A DNA stretch of 64,000 nucleotides from Youhaiella tibetensis (GCF_008000755.1 NZ_CP041690.1:1365260-1429259); one strand, 5' to 3'. Positions 47,686 to 57,581 are shown, numbered from the stretch's first letter. The notes: generated by a model not told the origin, from the sequence alone. A program made the numbers and translations.

Positions 47686-48693
47686 ATGAAGCTCGCAACA
47701 CTCCGCAACGGCCGACCCGATGGGCAGCTCGTCGTCGTCTCGGGTGACCTCACCCGCTGCGTCTCTGCGGGCAAGATAGCGCCTCACCTGCAGGCGGCGC
47801 TGGACACCTGGGAGACCAGCGCTCCCGCGCTTGCCGAGCTGAGCCGCGCCCTCAATTCAGGCGCGATCGCCGCGCAAGCCTTCGACCCCGGCCTGGCGCT
47901 TGCGCCGCTGCCGCGCGCCTATTCCTGGATCGACGGGTCGGGCTACCTCAGCCACCTCGAACGCGTGCGCACGCTCGCGGGCAGCAAGGATGCCGAGCTG
48001 CAATCGGCCCGCCCGCTGCTCTATCAGGGCGGTTCCGATTCGCTGCTGGGTGCCACCGAACCTATCCTCGTCAGCGACGATAGCCTGGCGGTGGATTTCG
48101 AGGCCGAGATTGCGGTTATCACCGGACCGGTCCTCATGCGCGCCACCCGCGCGGAAGCCGCCGCCGAGATTCGCCTCATCACGGTGTGCAACGACGTCTC
48201 GCTGCGCCGGCTCGTGGCCGACGACCTGCAGAACGGTTTCGGCTTCTTCCACTCCAAGCCTTCCACCGCCTTCGGGCCGGTTGTCGCCACCCCCGATGAG
48301 TTCGGCACAGCCTGGCACGACAACAAGCTCCACCTCAAGCTGCGCGTCACGGTCAACGACGCTTTCTTCGGCCAGCCCGACGCCGGTGTCGACATGCATT
48401 TCGACTTTGCCGACCTCATCGCCGCGGCCAGCGAAACGCGCCGCCTGATCGCCGGCACCATCGTCGGCTCCGGCACGGTCACCAACCGTCACGATGAAGT
48501 GCCCCCGATCAAGCGCGACGGCATCGGCTTTTCCTGCATCGCCGAGGCGCGCGCGGTCGAAAAGCTCAAATACGGCAAGGCGCGCACCCCGTTCCTCAAG
48601 GAGGGCGATCGCGTGACCATCGCGATTGTCGATTCCGCCGGAACCCCGGTGGTCGGCAGCATCGACCAGCGCGTGGCTCTCTACCAACGTTGA
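47686..48693 (+). CDS. Fumarylacetoacetate hydrolase-family protein
   Basis: A 335-residue FAH-fold enzyme. The N-terminal domain is followed by the metal-binding core: VDFEAEIAVI with the acidic ligands, CNDVSLR and IVGSGTVTNRHDE near the active site, and FLKEGDRVTI. It could be fumarylacetoacetase (tyrosine breakdown) or a related hydratase/decarboxylase; its neighbours (tRNA synthetases) do not tell. It lies 187 bases before cysS. Confidence 0.88.
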   Translation: MKLATLRNGRPDGQLVVVSGDLTRCVSAGKIAPHLQAALDTWETSAPALAELSRALNSGAIAAQAFDPGLALAPLPRAYSWIDGSGYLSHLERVRTLAGSKDAELQSARPLLYQGGSDSLLGATEPILVSDDSLAVDFEAEIAVITGPVLMRATRAEAAAEIRLITVCNDVSLRRLVADDLQNGFGFFHSKPSTAFGPVVATPDEFGTAWHDNKLHLKLRVTVNDAFFGQPDAGVDMHFDFADLIAAASETRRLIAGTIVGSGTVTNRHDEVPPIKRDGIGFSCIAEARAVEKLKYGKARTPFLKEGDRVTIAIVDSAGTPVVGSIDQRVALYQR

Positions 48694-48727
48694 AACAGCT
48701 TGATTTCCGCTCCGTTCGGGGTCAAAC

Positions 48728-48787
48728 ATGCGCGCCATGAAAACCGTCAACGCAATCTGCATTATCGACTGCATTATTATCCGCTAA
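48728..48787 (+). CDS. Candidate leader peptide of cysS (Cys- and Ile-rich)
   Basis: A 19-residue frame, MRAMKTVNAICIIDCIIIR, ends 92 bases before cysS and has GGGG six bases before its ATG. It contains two Cys and six Ile, out of proportion for its size, encoded by two copies of CTGCATTAT 12 bases apart. It is followed by GC-rich inverted repeats. The setting suggests ribosome-stalling control of cysS by charged tRNA. Not known to me; the peptide may not be made. Confidence 0.35.
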   Translation: MRAMKTVNAICIIDCIIIR

Positions 48788-48792
48788 CCCAT

Positions 48793-48849
48793 CGGGCGCG
48801 GCGCGGTTTTCTTCACCTAAAATCCTGACTACCGAAGAGTCCGCGCCCG
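48793..48849 (+). promoter_or_regulatory. GC-rich inverted repeat between the leader and cysS
   Basis: CGGGCGCGG (48793-48801) and CCGCGCCCG (48841-48849) are perfect complements. TTTTC follows the first arm at 48807. CGCGCC at 48731-48736, in the leader frame, can also pair with GGCGCG at 48796-48801, so two exclusive folds are possible, as in attenuators. Confidence 0.4.
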
Positions 48850-48879
48850 CGTGAAATCCGTTCTGTGGCAGGAATACTC

Positions 48880-50265
<1,386 letters not shown>

Positions 50266-50308
50266 CCCTGCGCCACCCCACCTTCGTTCCTCCTCGGGAT
50301 CTCCTGCC

Positions 50309-50692
50309 ATGAGCGCCATCATCGACCATGTCGGCCTGTCGGCAACCGACTTCGATAAGTCCAAGGCCTTCTATACCGAGGCCCTTGGGACGCTCGGGAT
50401 CAAGCTGCTTGCCGACTGGACTTTCGGGGACAGACGCATCGCCGGGTACGGCGTGGATCGCGCCACCTTCTGGCTGCACTCGGGCAAGCAGGTTCGCGGC
50501 GACGCCCATCTTGCCTTCCGGGCGCGCAGCCATGCCGAGGTCAATGCCTTCTATTCGGTAGCCCTGTCGATGGGCGGCACCGACAACGGCGCTCCCGGGC
50601 CGCGCCCGCACTACCACGCCAATTACTACGGCGCCTTCGTGCTGGATCCGGACGGGCACAACATCGAGGCTGTCTGCCATGACCCCGAGTGA
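50309..50692 (+). CDS. VOC-family protein
   Basis: A 127-residue glyoxalase-fold protein starting AIIDHVGLSATDFDKSKAFYTEAL and ending with YYGAFVLDPDGHNIEAVCH. The His of IDHVG and the Glu of NIEAVC are the usual metal-ligand positions. It may be a lyase or dioxygenase acting on small, possibly thiol-conjugated molecules. Its 3' end overlaps the next gene by 14 bases, so the two are one operon. Confidence 0.88.
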   Translation: MSAIIDHVGLSATDFDKSKAFYTEALGTLGIKLLADWTFGDRRIAGYGVDRATFWLHSGKQVRGDAHLAFRARSHAEVNAFYSVALSMGGTDNGAPGPRPHYHANYYGAFVLDPDGHNIEAVCHDPE

Positions 50693-51149
50693 AAGCCTGA
50701 CCGGCGGCTGCCAATGCGGCGCGGTGCGCTTTCGCGCCGGCCGGCTCGGTCGTCCGTCCATTTGCCACTGCCGCATGTGCCAGAAGGCCTTCGGCAGTTT
50801 CTTCGGGCCGTTGGCGACAGCCTATGACGTCGTCTGGACCCGGGGCGAACCCAAGCGCTTCCGCAGCTCCAACAAGGTGCAGCGCGGCTTCTGCGCCGAC
50901 TGCGGCACCCCGCTGACCTATGAGGTCGATGGCGAGCCGACCGTCGAACTGGCGATCGGCGCCTTCGATCATCCCGAGGTTGCCGCCCCCCTCATCCAGG
51001 TGAACCACGCCGACAAGCTGCCGTTCTTCGACGGGCTGGCCGCGTTGCCGGTCCATCGCCGCGCCCCCGAGGCTGAGGCCTTCTACACCGACATCGTCAG
51101 CTTTCAGCATCCGGATCACGATACCCACCGCGAAGGGGACAAGCCATGA
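50679..51149 (+). CDS. GFA-family zinc protein, copy 1
   Basis: A 156-residue protein of the glutathione-dependent formaldehyde-activating (GFA/CENP-V) fold. Zinc cysteines are in GGCQCGAVRF, CHCRMCQKAFG and RGFCADCGTPLTYE. The prototype was proposed to bind S-hydroxymethylglutathione, but most members lack a proven activity. It overlaps both neighbours and is a tandem paralog of the next gene. Confidence 0.92.
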   Translation: MTPSESLTGGCQCGAVRFRAGRLGRPSICHCRMCQKAFGSFFGPLATAYDVVWTRGEPKRFRSSNKVQRGFCADCGTPLTYEVDGEPTVELAIGAFDHPEVAAPLIQVNHADKLPFFDGLAALPVHRRAPEAEAFYTDIVSFQHPDHDTHREGDKP

Positions 51150-51619
51150 GCGAAAGCTTTTCGGGCGGCTGCCAGTGCGGCGCCGTGCGCTTCCGCGTCG
51201 AGGGGCCCGTCCACCACGCCTCGATCTGCAACTGCCGCATGTGCCAGAAGGCCTTCGGCAACCTGATGGCGCCCTTTGCGAGCTTCAAGTCCCCGGTCGA
51301 GTGGACACGTGGCAAGCCCACGCTCTTCCGTAGCTCGCAGGCCGTGCAGCGCGGCTTCTGCAACAAGTGCGGCACCCCGCTGACCTATCAGGTCGGGGAC
51401 GGCAATCCCGCGCTTGCCATCGGCGCCTTCGACCGGGTCAACGAGATCGTCCCGACCATCGAATTCGCGCGCGAAAACCGCCACCCTGTGATGGACAACC
51501 TCGATACCCTGACGCCCGAGGACCTCGGCTCGACCGACGAGGAGCGCAACATGCTGGCGATCCTCAAGTCCTTCCAGCATCCCGACCGCGACACCGACAA
51601 CTGGCAGCCCCAGGGCTGA
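51146..51619 (+). CDS. GFA-family zinc protein, copy 2
   Basis: A 157-residue tandem paralog of the preceding gene, overlapping it by four bases. It keeps all zinc cysteines: GGCQCGAVRF, CNCRMCQKAFG and RGFCNKCGTPLTYQ. The C-terminal third has diverged. A 26-base run around the CRMCQKAF codons is identical in both genes, pointing to a fairly recent duplication or gene conversion. The two might form a heterodimer. Confidence 0.92.
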   Translation: MSESFSGGCQCGAVRFRVEGPVHHASICNCRMCQKAFGNLMAPFASFKSPVEWTRGKPTLFRSSQAVQRGFCNKCGTPLTYQVGDGNPALAIGAFDRVNEIVPTIEFARENRHPVMDNLDTLTPEDLGSTDEERNMLAILKSFQHPDRDTDNWQPQG

Positions 51620-51625
51620 AGCTTG

Positions 51626-53227
51626 ATGACCAAAGAACGCCTCTACCTCTTCGACACCACCCTGCGCGATGGCGCCCAGACGGCCGGCATCGAATTCTCG
51701 CTCGAGGACAAGATTTCGGTCACCGCACTCCTTGAGGATCTTGGTGTCGACTACATCGAGGGCGGCTATCCGGGCGCCAACGTTGTGGACACAGAGTTCT
51801 TCTCCCAGAAGCGTACGCGCCGGGCCACCTTCACCGCCTTCGGCATGACCAAGCGGGCGGGGCGCTCGGTGGGTAACGATCCGGGCGTGCAGGCTCTGCT
51901 CGACAGCCGTGCCGATGCCACCTGCTTCGTCGCCAAGGCCTGGGACCAGCAGGTCGTGCTCGCGCTCGGCATCACGCCCGAGGAAAACCTCGCGGCGCTG
52001 GCCGAGACCATCAAGGCCGGCGTAGAGGCGGGCAAGGAAGTTCTCGTCGATGCCGAACATTTCTTCGACGGCTACAAGTCCAATCCCGGCTACGCCGCCA
52101 GTTTCGTCGAGACGGCGCTGCAGGCCGGCGCCCGCTGGGTCGTCCTGTGCGACACCAATGGCGGCACCATGCCGTTCGAGATCGAGGACATCGTGCGCGC
52201 GCTCCCCGTCGACCACGCGCGTCTCGGCATCCACGCACACGATGACACCGGCCAGGCCGTCGCCAACACGCTGGCGGCCGTGCGCGCCGGCGTTCGCCAC
52301 ATCCAGGGCACGCTCAACGGCATCGGCGAGCGCTGCGGCAACGCCAACCTGATGACCATCATCCCCACCCTGGCGCTCAAGCCCGGCTTTGCCGACCGGT
52401 TCGAGATCGGCATCGACGCGGCGCGCCTGCACGACATCACCCGCATCTCCCGCACGTTTGACGAATTGTTGAACCGCGCCCCCAGCCGCCAGGCGCCCTA
52501 TGTCGGCTCGTCCGCCTTCGCCACCAAGGCCGGCATCCACGCCTCCGCCCTGGCCAAGGACCCCTCGACCTACGAGCACGTGCCGCCCGAAAGCGTCGGC
52601 AACGAGCGTTCGGTGATGGTGTCCCAGCAGGCCGGCAAGTCCAACCTTCTCATCACGCTCAAGCGCCACGGCATCGAACTGGCCAAGGACGACCCGCGGC
52701 TCGATACGCTCCTGCGGCACGTCAAGGAGCGCGAGGCACGCGGCTATTCCTACGACGGCGCCGACGCCTCCTTCGTGCTCCTGGCGCGCAAGACCTTGGG
52801 AATGCTGCCCGAATTCTTCGATGTCGAGAATTACCGCACCAGCGTCGAGCGTCGCCACAACGCCCGTGGCGAGCAGATCGCGGTCACCGAGGCGGTGGTC
52901 AAGATCCGGGTGGGCGATGACCTGCTGATGTCCGTCGCGGAAGGCAACGGCCCCATCAATGCGCTCGACCTCGCGCTGCGCAAGGATCTGGGCAAGTATT
53001 CCGACCAGATCGGGGACCTCGAACTGGTCGACTTCAAGGTCCGTATTCTGGACGGCGGCACGGGCGCGGTCACCCGTGTACTGGTCGAAAGCAGGGATGG
53101 CACCGGGGAGCGCTGGTATACTGTCGGGGTGTCCCCCAACATCATTGATGCCTCATTTGAGGCGTTATATGAGTCAATCACCTATAAACTGTTGAAAACC
53201 GAGGCACCGGCCCAGATTCCGGCGTAA
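51626..53227 (+). CDS. cimA: (R)-citramalate synthase
   Basis: Makes citramalate from pyruvate and acetyl-CoA, the entry to the threonine-independent isoleucine route. 533 residues: HMGL-like barrel with LFDTTLRDGAQTAGIEFSLEDK, DCxxG-like core, and the metal-binding HAHDDTGQAVANTLAAVRAG. The C-terminal LeuA regulatory domain (about residues 390-525) allows feedback control by isoleucine. FDTTLRDGAQT and the full length separate it from 2-isopropylmalate synthase. Start is the ATG after the GFA operon. Confidence 0.93.
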   Translation: MTKERLYLFDTTLRDGAQTAGIEFSLEDKISVTALLEDLGVDYIEGGYPGANVVDTEFFSQKRTRRATFTAFGMTKRAGRSVGNDPGVQALLDSRADATCFVAKAWDQQVVLALGITPEENLAALAETIKAGVEAGKEVLVDAEHFFDGYKSNPGYAASFVETALQAGARWVVLCDTNGGTMPFEIEDIVRALPVDHARLGIHAHDDTGQAVANTLAAVRAGVRHIQGTLNGIGERCGNANLMTIIPTLALKPGFADRFEIGIDAARLHDITRISRTFDELLNRAPSRQAPYVGSSAFATKAGIHASALAKDPSTYEHVPPESVGNERSVMVSQQAGKSNLLITLKRHGIELAKDDPRLDTLLRHVKEREARGYSYDGADASFVLLARKTLGMLPEFFDVENYRTSVERRHNARGEQIAVTEAVVKIRVGDDLLMSVAEGNGPINALDLALRKDLGKYSDQIGDLELVDFKVRILDGGTGAVTRVLVESRDGTGERWYTVGVSPNIIDASFEALYESITYKLLKTEAPAQIPA

Positions 53228-53279
53228 TCGGACTTTCGCGACAACCCGGTTTGTAGGCGCATTTGCGTCTGCGAACCCC

Positions 53280-55088
53280 TTGGAGGCTAAACTGGCCGAG
53301 ACCGCCCCGAAACGTCCCCTTGCCGTCACCGTCGGTGCGGCAGTCGCCACGTTGGTCATTATTGCGGGGGTACTGACAGGCCCCACGATCCTGACCTGTT
53401 CCGGCAGTCCCGAAGGTTTTGGCGCCTGCTTCTCCGGTAAGCTCTCCGATATCGGCATCCTGCCCAAGCCGGCTCCGGTCGCTGTGGCAGAGACGACCCC
53501 GCCTGCGGCGGACACCGCGCAGACGGCCGTCCCTCCGACGACCGAGACACCCGACACGGGCCTGCCAGCCAACATTCCCGACATCATCACCCCGACCTTC
53601 GGCCTGCTGCGTGCCGAGCCCGATGGCTCGGTCGTCATCGCCGGTAGCGGTAAGCCGGGCACGGAAGTGGAAGTGTTCTCCAATGACGCTCCGATCGGCA
53701 AGGCCAAGGTCGAGCCGAGCGGGGACTGGGTTCTCGTGCCCGAAAAGCCGCTGCCCGATGGCGGCGTTGAACTGACCGTCGGCGAAGCCGGTGGCAAGGA
53801 TCGCTCGAGCCAGTCCTTCGTGGTGGTCATCGATCCGGAGCACAAGAACGAACCTCTGGTCGTGGCCAGCGCCCCGGGCAAGGCCAGCGAAGTGCTCCAG
53901 GGCCTCGCCAAGGCCGGCAGCGAGCCGTCCATGCAGGTGGCCAATGCCGAAACGCCGGCGCCGGCCCATCCGGTCGCCAGCGAAACCGCCGGCAACTCCA
54001 CCGCGCCCTCCGCTTTCAACAGGCCGGAAGCGGCCCCGGCCCAGCAGCCGACGACCGAGCAGCCCGCTGCGGGCCAGCCGGCAGCCGATCAGCCTGCCGT
54101 TGCCGCCGAACCGGCGCCGTCCACCGATAGCGCCGCGACGCCGGCCGCCACGCCTGTTGAGGCCAGCCAGCCTGATGCGCCCGCGACGGTCGCAGCGGCA
54201 ACGCCGCAGGCGCCTGCGACCGATCAGCCCACTCCCGAGGCGACCGTTCCTGCCGCCGCAGAAACTCAGGTTGCCAAGGCCGAGGAGCCCGCTGCCGCCG
54301 CGACGCCCGAACCCGGTGCCGTCGCCGCCGTGGCCCCGAGCATCGATGCCATCGAGATCGATGGGAACCGCAACTTCTTCGCCGGTGCCGGGCCGGATGG
54401 CGCCACGGTACGCCTCTATGTCGATGACCGCTTCATTGCCGATAGCCTCGTGCGCGGCGGCCGCTGGCTGGTCGAGACCACCGAAAACGTGCTGAGCAAG
54501 TCGGCCCAGATCGTGCGCGTCGACGTCCTGCGCCCGGGCACGTCCGAGGTTGTATCGCGCGCCGAGGTCAATTTCGAAGTGCAACTGCCCAATGCTCCCG
54601 AAGCGCCGGTCGCCGTAGCCGAGGCCCAGCCGCCCGCGACTGCAACTCCGGCCGCGCCCGCGGCGGACGCCCAGGACTCCACGAGCGTTGCAGCGCCCGC
54701 CGATCAATCTGCGGCTGCCGCTTCGTCGTCCAGCGATGCTGAACCGGCCACCGAGGCGGCAGCGCCGACCGAAACCGCGGCTGCCGCTCCCGGCACCGAA
54801 ACCGCGCCGGCCGAAACGGCTCCTGCCCAGGTCGCCGAGACCCCGGCGCAGTCCGATATCCCCACCATGATCGGCGTGGCCGTCGGCAACGATCCGGAGG
54901 GTCAGCGCTTTGCCTCGGGCAGGGCGATCATCCGCTCGGGCGATAACCTGTGGACCATTGCCCGCCGCGTCTACGGCAAAGGCATCAAGTACACCACGAT
55001 CTATGAGGCCAACGTCACCCAGATCCGCGATCCGGACCTGATCTACCCGGGCCAGGTCTTTGACCTGCCCGACGACAAACAGCCCTAG
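53280..55088 (+). CDS. LysM peptidoglycan-binding protein with long Ala/Pro linkers
   Basis: A 602-residue envelope protein. One membrane helix (about residues 15-35) is followed by an Ig-like domain (105-195), an Ala/Pro/Glu-rich linker (220-350), a second Ig-like domain (355-440), another linker, and a C-terminal LysM (about 550-600: IIRSGDNLWTIARRVYG through IYPGQVFDL). It is anchored in the inner membrane and binds peptidoglycan. The frame starts at TTG 53280; a CTG at 53292 lies at ideal distance from GGAGG and may be the real start. Confidence 0.87.
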   Translation: MEAKLAETAPKRPLAVTVGAAVATLVIIAGVLTGPTILTCSGSPEGFGACFSGKLSDIGILPKPAPVAVAETTPPAADTAQTAVPPTTETPDTGLPANIPDIITPTFGLLRAEPDGSVVIAGSGKPGTEVEVFSNDAPIGKAKVEPSGDWVLVPEKPLPDGGVELTVGEAGGKDRSSQSFVVVIDPEHKNEPLVVASAPGKASEVLQGLAKAGSEPSMQVANAETPAPAHPVASETAGNSTAPSAFNRPEAAPAQQPTTEQPAAGQPAADQPAVAAEPAPSTDSAATPAATPVEASQPDAPATVAAATPQAPATDQPTPEATVPAAAETQVAKAEEPAAAATPEPGAVAAVAPSIDAIEIDGNRNFFAGAGPDGATVRLYVDDRFIADSLVRGGRWLVETTENVLSKSAQIVRVDVLRPGTSEVVSRAEVNFEVQLPNAPEAPVAVAEAQPPATATPAAPAADAQDSTSVAAPADQSAAAASSSSDAEPATEAAAPTETAAAAPGTETAPAETAPAQVAETPAQSDIPTMIGVAVGNDPEGQRFASGRAIIRSGDNLWTIARRVYGKGIKYTTIYEANVTQIRDPDLIYPGQVFDLPDDKQP

Positions 55089-55110
55089 TTCCGACGTTTC
55101 GATCCTGTTC

Positions 55111-55141
55111 AAGGCCCCGCATGTGCGGGGCCTTTCGCTTT
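55111..55141 (+). terminator. Intrinsic terminator after the LysM gene
   Basis: AAGGCCCCGC and GCGGGGCCTT form a perfect ten-pair stem around ATGT, followed by TCGCTTT. It closes the long same-strand run that starts at cysS. Confidence 0.8.
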
Positions 55142-55209
55142 GGAAATCGTCCAGTTTGGTATAGTTCTAACTTGCGAACCCCGAAGCCTTCTTCTATCGT
55201 AATTTAACG

Positions 55210-55536
55210 ATGAAAAATCCGATCATGCAGGACGACGATCTGGCCGCCATGTTGCGCGCGCTGGGACACCCGGTGCGGCTATCGATCTTGCGCATTCTCA
55301 GTGCGCAGAACGATTGCTGCTGCACCGACGTAACCCAGTGCCTGCCGCTGGCGCAGTCGACGGTGTCCCAGCACATCAAGGTGCTGCTCGATGCCGGCCT
55401 GATCGAACGCCAGGCCAAGGGTACGCGGAACTGCTATTCGCTCCGCACCGACCGGCTTGACGCAGTCAACACCGCCTGCGGCGGCCTTCTGGCCACACTG
55501 ACGCAGGCCCCGCAACGGTTACCGGAAGCGGTTTGA
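55210..55536 (+). CDS. ArsR/SmtB-family metal-type repressor
   Basis: A 108-residue winged-helix regulator. ALGHPVRLSILRIL starts the domain and PLAQSTVSQHIKVLLDAGLIERQAKGT is the recognition helix and wing. A Cys triplet in QNDCCCTDVTQC just before the recognition helix is a likely thiol sensor site for a metal or metalloid. Its stop codon overlaps the start of the Atm1-like exporter gene, so it very probably regulates that operon. Confidence 0.93.
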   Translation: MKNPIMQDDDLAAMLRALGHPVRLSILRILSAQNDCCCTDVTQCLPLAQSTVSQHIKVLLDAGLIERQAKGTRNCYSLRTDRLDAVNTACGGLLATLTQAPQRLPEAV

Positions 55537-57446
55537 TGTCTTCTCCAGAAATGTCTCGCAAGAAGCCCCGGGTCAGCGCCGAGGAGGGCTCGCTGCTCTC
55601 CACTGTCCGCAATCTGTGGGGATACATGTGGCCCGCCGGCCGCCCCGACCTCAAGATGCGCGTGGTGCTCGCCATTGGCGCGCTGCTGGTGTCCAAGGTC
55701 GCCACCACGCTCGCGCCCTTTGCCTACAAGGGCATCATCGATGCCCTCGGGCAGACGGGCGGCAACCAAGCGCTCATCATGGGCCTGGCGGTTCCCATCG
55801 TGCTGGTCATCGCCTACGGCATCGCCAACATCGTCGACGCCGGCTTCCAGCAATTGCGCGACGTGCTCTTTGCCAGCGTCGGCCAGAACGCGGTGCGTAC
55901 GCTGGCCTTCCAGACCTTCAACCACCTCCACCGCCTCTCGCTCCGCTTCCACCTGCAGCGGCGCACGGGTGGGCTCTCCCGTGTCATCGAGCGCGGCACC
56001 AAGGGCATCGAAACCATCGTCCGCTTCACCATGCTCAACACGGCCCCGACACTGGTCGAGTTCGTGATCGTGGGCGTGGTCTTCATATCGATCTTCGGCA
56101 TCAGCTACCTGGGCGTGCTGATCGTCACCATCTGGCTCTATCTGTGGTTCACCATCAAGGCGAGCAACTGGCGCATTGCCATCCGCCGCGACATGAACAA
56201 CTCCGATACCGACGCCAACTCCAAGGCGATCGACAGCCTGCTCAACTTCGAGACGGTCAAATATTTCAACAACGAAGACCTCGAGGCGCGCCGCTTCGAT
56301 GCTTCGATGGCGACCTACGAGCGCTCGGCCATCCGCATCTGGAACTCGCTGGGCGTCCTCAACTTCGGCCAGGCGGTGATCTTCTATGTCGGCCTCACCA
56401 TCATGGCCGCCATGTCCATTGTCGGCGTGCTCAACGGGCGCCTCACCATGGGCGATTTCGTGCTGCTCAACACCTTCCTGATGCAGATCTACCGGCCGCT
56501 CAACATGATCGGCTTCGTCTATCGCGAAATCCGGCAGGGGCTGACCGACATCGAAGAGATGTTCAAGCTGCTCGACCAGGATCCGGAAATCGTCGACAAG
56601 CCTGATGCCCGTCCGCTCGCGATCACCGGTCCGGTGATCCGGTTCGATGATGTGCACTTCCAGTACGACCACGACCGCCCGATCCTGAAGGGCGTGAGCT
56701 TCGAGGTTCCCGCCGGCAAGACCATCGCCGTCGTCGGCCCTTCGGGCGCCGGCAAGTCGACCATTTCGCGCCTGCTCTACCGCTTCTACGACGTCTCGAG
56801 CGGGGCCGTGACCATCGATGGGCAGGACGTGCGCGACATCACGCAGAATTCGCTGCGCTCGGCCATCGGCATGGTGCCGCAGGACACGGTGCTCTTTAAC
56901 GACACCATCGCCTACAACATCCGCTACGGCCGGCCCGACGCTACCGACGAGGAAGTGCGCCAGGCCGCCCGCATGGCCCAGATCGGCGAGTTCATCGAAT
57001 CCCTGCCGCGCGGCTACGACACGCCGGTCGGCGAACGCGGACTCAAGCTCTCCGGCGGCGAGAAGCAGCGCGTCGCCATCGCCCGCACCATCCTCAAGGC
57101 ACCCCCGATCCTTGTGCTGGACGAGGCGACTTCGGCCCTCGACACCAAGACCGAGCGCGACATCCAGTCGGCCCTCGACGCGGTCTCCAAGAACCGTACC
57201 ACCGTCGTCATCGCCCACCGGCTCTCCACGGTCATCAATGCCGACGAGATCATCGTGCTGCGCGACGGCCAGATCGCCGAACGCGGGCGCCATCCGGACC
57301 TGCTGATGCGCGATGGCCTCTACGCCCAGATGTGGAACCGCCAGCGCGAGGCCACCGAAGCCGAAGAACACCTGCGCGCCGTTCAGGCCGACAAGGAAGG
57401 CTTCCTCGGGCGCCCCGCCAGCACCGAGAACGAGCCCGCAGAATAA
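55536..57446 (+). CDS. Atm1-type ABC exporter
   Basis: Half-transporter of 636 residues related to mitochondrial Atm1/ABCB7 and bacterial heavy-metal exporters. The membrane domain has the diagnostic DTDANSKAIDSLLNFETVKYFNNE-type run (about residues 225-250) and YRPLNMIGFVYREIRQGL, which line the glutathione site in known Atm1 structures. ATPase: Walker A GPSGAGKST near 400, LSGGEKQR near 504, ILVLDEATSALD near 525. It probably exports glutathione-bound metals or sulfur species. Translationally coupled to the ArsR-type gene. Confidence 0.93.
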   Translation: MSSPEMSRKKPRVSAEEGSLLSTVRNLWGYMWPAGRPDLKMRVVLAIGALLVSKVATTLAPFAYKGIIDALGQTGGNQALIMGLAVPIVLVIAYGIANIVDAGFQQLRDVLFASVGQNAVRTLAFQTFNHLHRLSLRFHLQRRTGGLSRVIERGTKGIETIVRFTMLNTAPTLVEFVIVGVVFISIFGISYLGVLIVTIWLYLWFTIKASNWRIAIRRDMNNSDTDANSKAIDSLLNFETVKYFNNEDLEARRFDASMATYERSAIRIWNSLGVLNFGQAVIFYVGLTIMAAMSIVGVLNGRLTMGDFVLLNTFLMQIYRPLNMIGFVYREIRQGLTDIEEMFKLLDQDPEIVDKPDARPLAITGPVIRFDDVHFQYDHDRPILKGVSFEVPAGKTIAVVGPSGAGKSTISRLLYRFYDVSSGAVTIDGQDVRDITQNSLRSAIGMVPQDTVLFNDTIAYNIRYGRPDATDEEVRQAARMAQIGEFIESLPRGYDTPVGERGLKLSGGEKQRVAIARTILKAPPILVLDEATSALDTKTERDIQSALDAVSKNRTTVVIAHRLSTVINADEIIVLRDGQIAERGRHPDLLMRDGLYAQMWNRQREATEAEEHLRAVQADKEGFLGRPASTENEPAE

Positions 57447-57490
57447 GCGGGCTCGGCCCTCGCGGATAGCGGGGATGGATGCGTCCGTGC

Positions 57491-57581
57491 CTGGACCCTG
57501 GCCTTCGCCGGGAAGAGGATGTAGGAATCAAGGTGCTATGGCGTACCTGATCCCTCTTCCCCGGCAACGGCAGGGGTCCAG
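57491..57581. repeat. Large extragenic palindrome (REP-like)
   Basis: The left arm starting CTGGACCCTGGCC (57491) and the right arm ending GGCAGGGGTCCAG (57581) are imperfect inverted copies over about 30 bases, and the inner part (AGGTGC/GCGTACCT) continues the pairing, so nearly the whole 90 bases can fold into one hairpin. It lies between convergent genes and looks like a dispersed alphaproteobacterial intergenic palindrome. Confidence 0.65.

Noticed and set aside
53959-54340. A DNA repeat array in the LysM gene
   Set aside because: It is low-complexity Ala/Pro/Glu coding sequence without a regular repeat unit; not CRISPR or VNTR.
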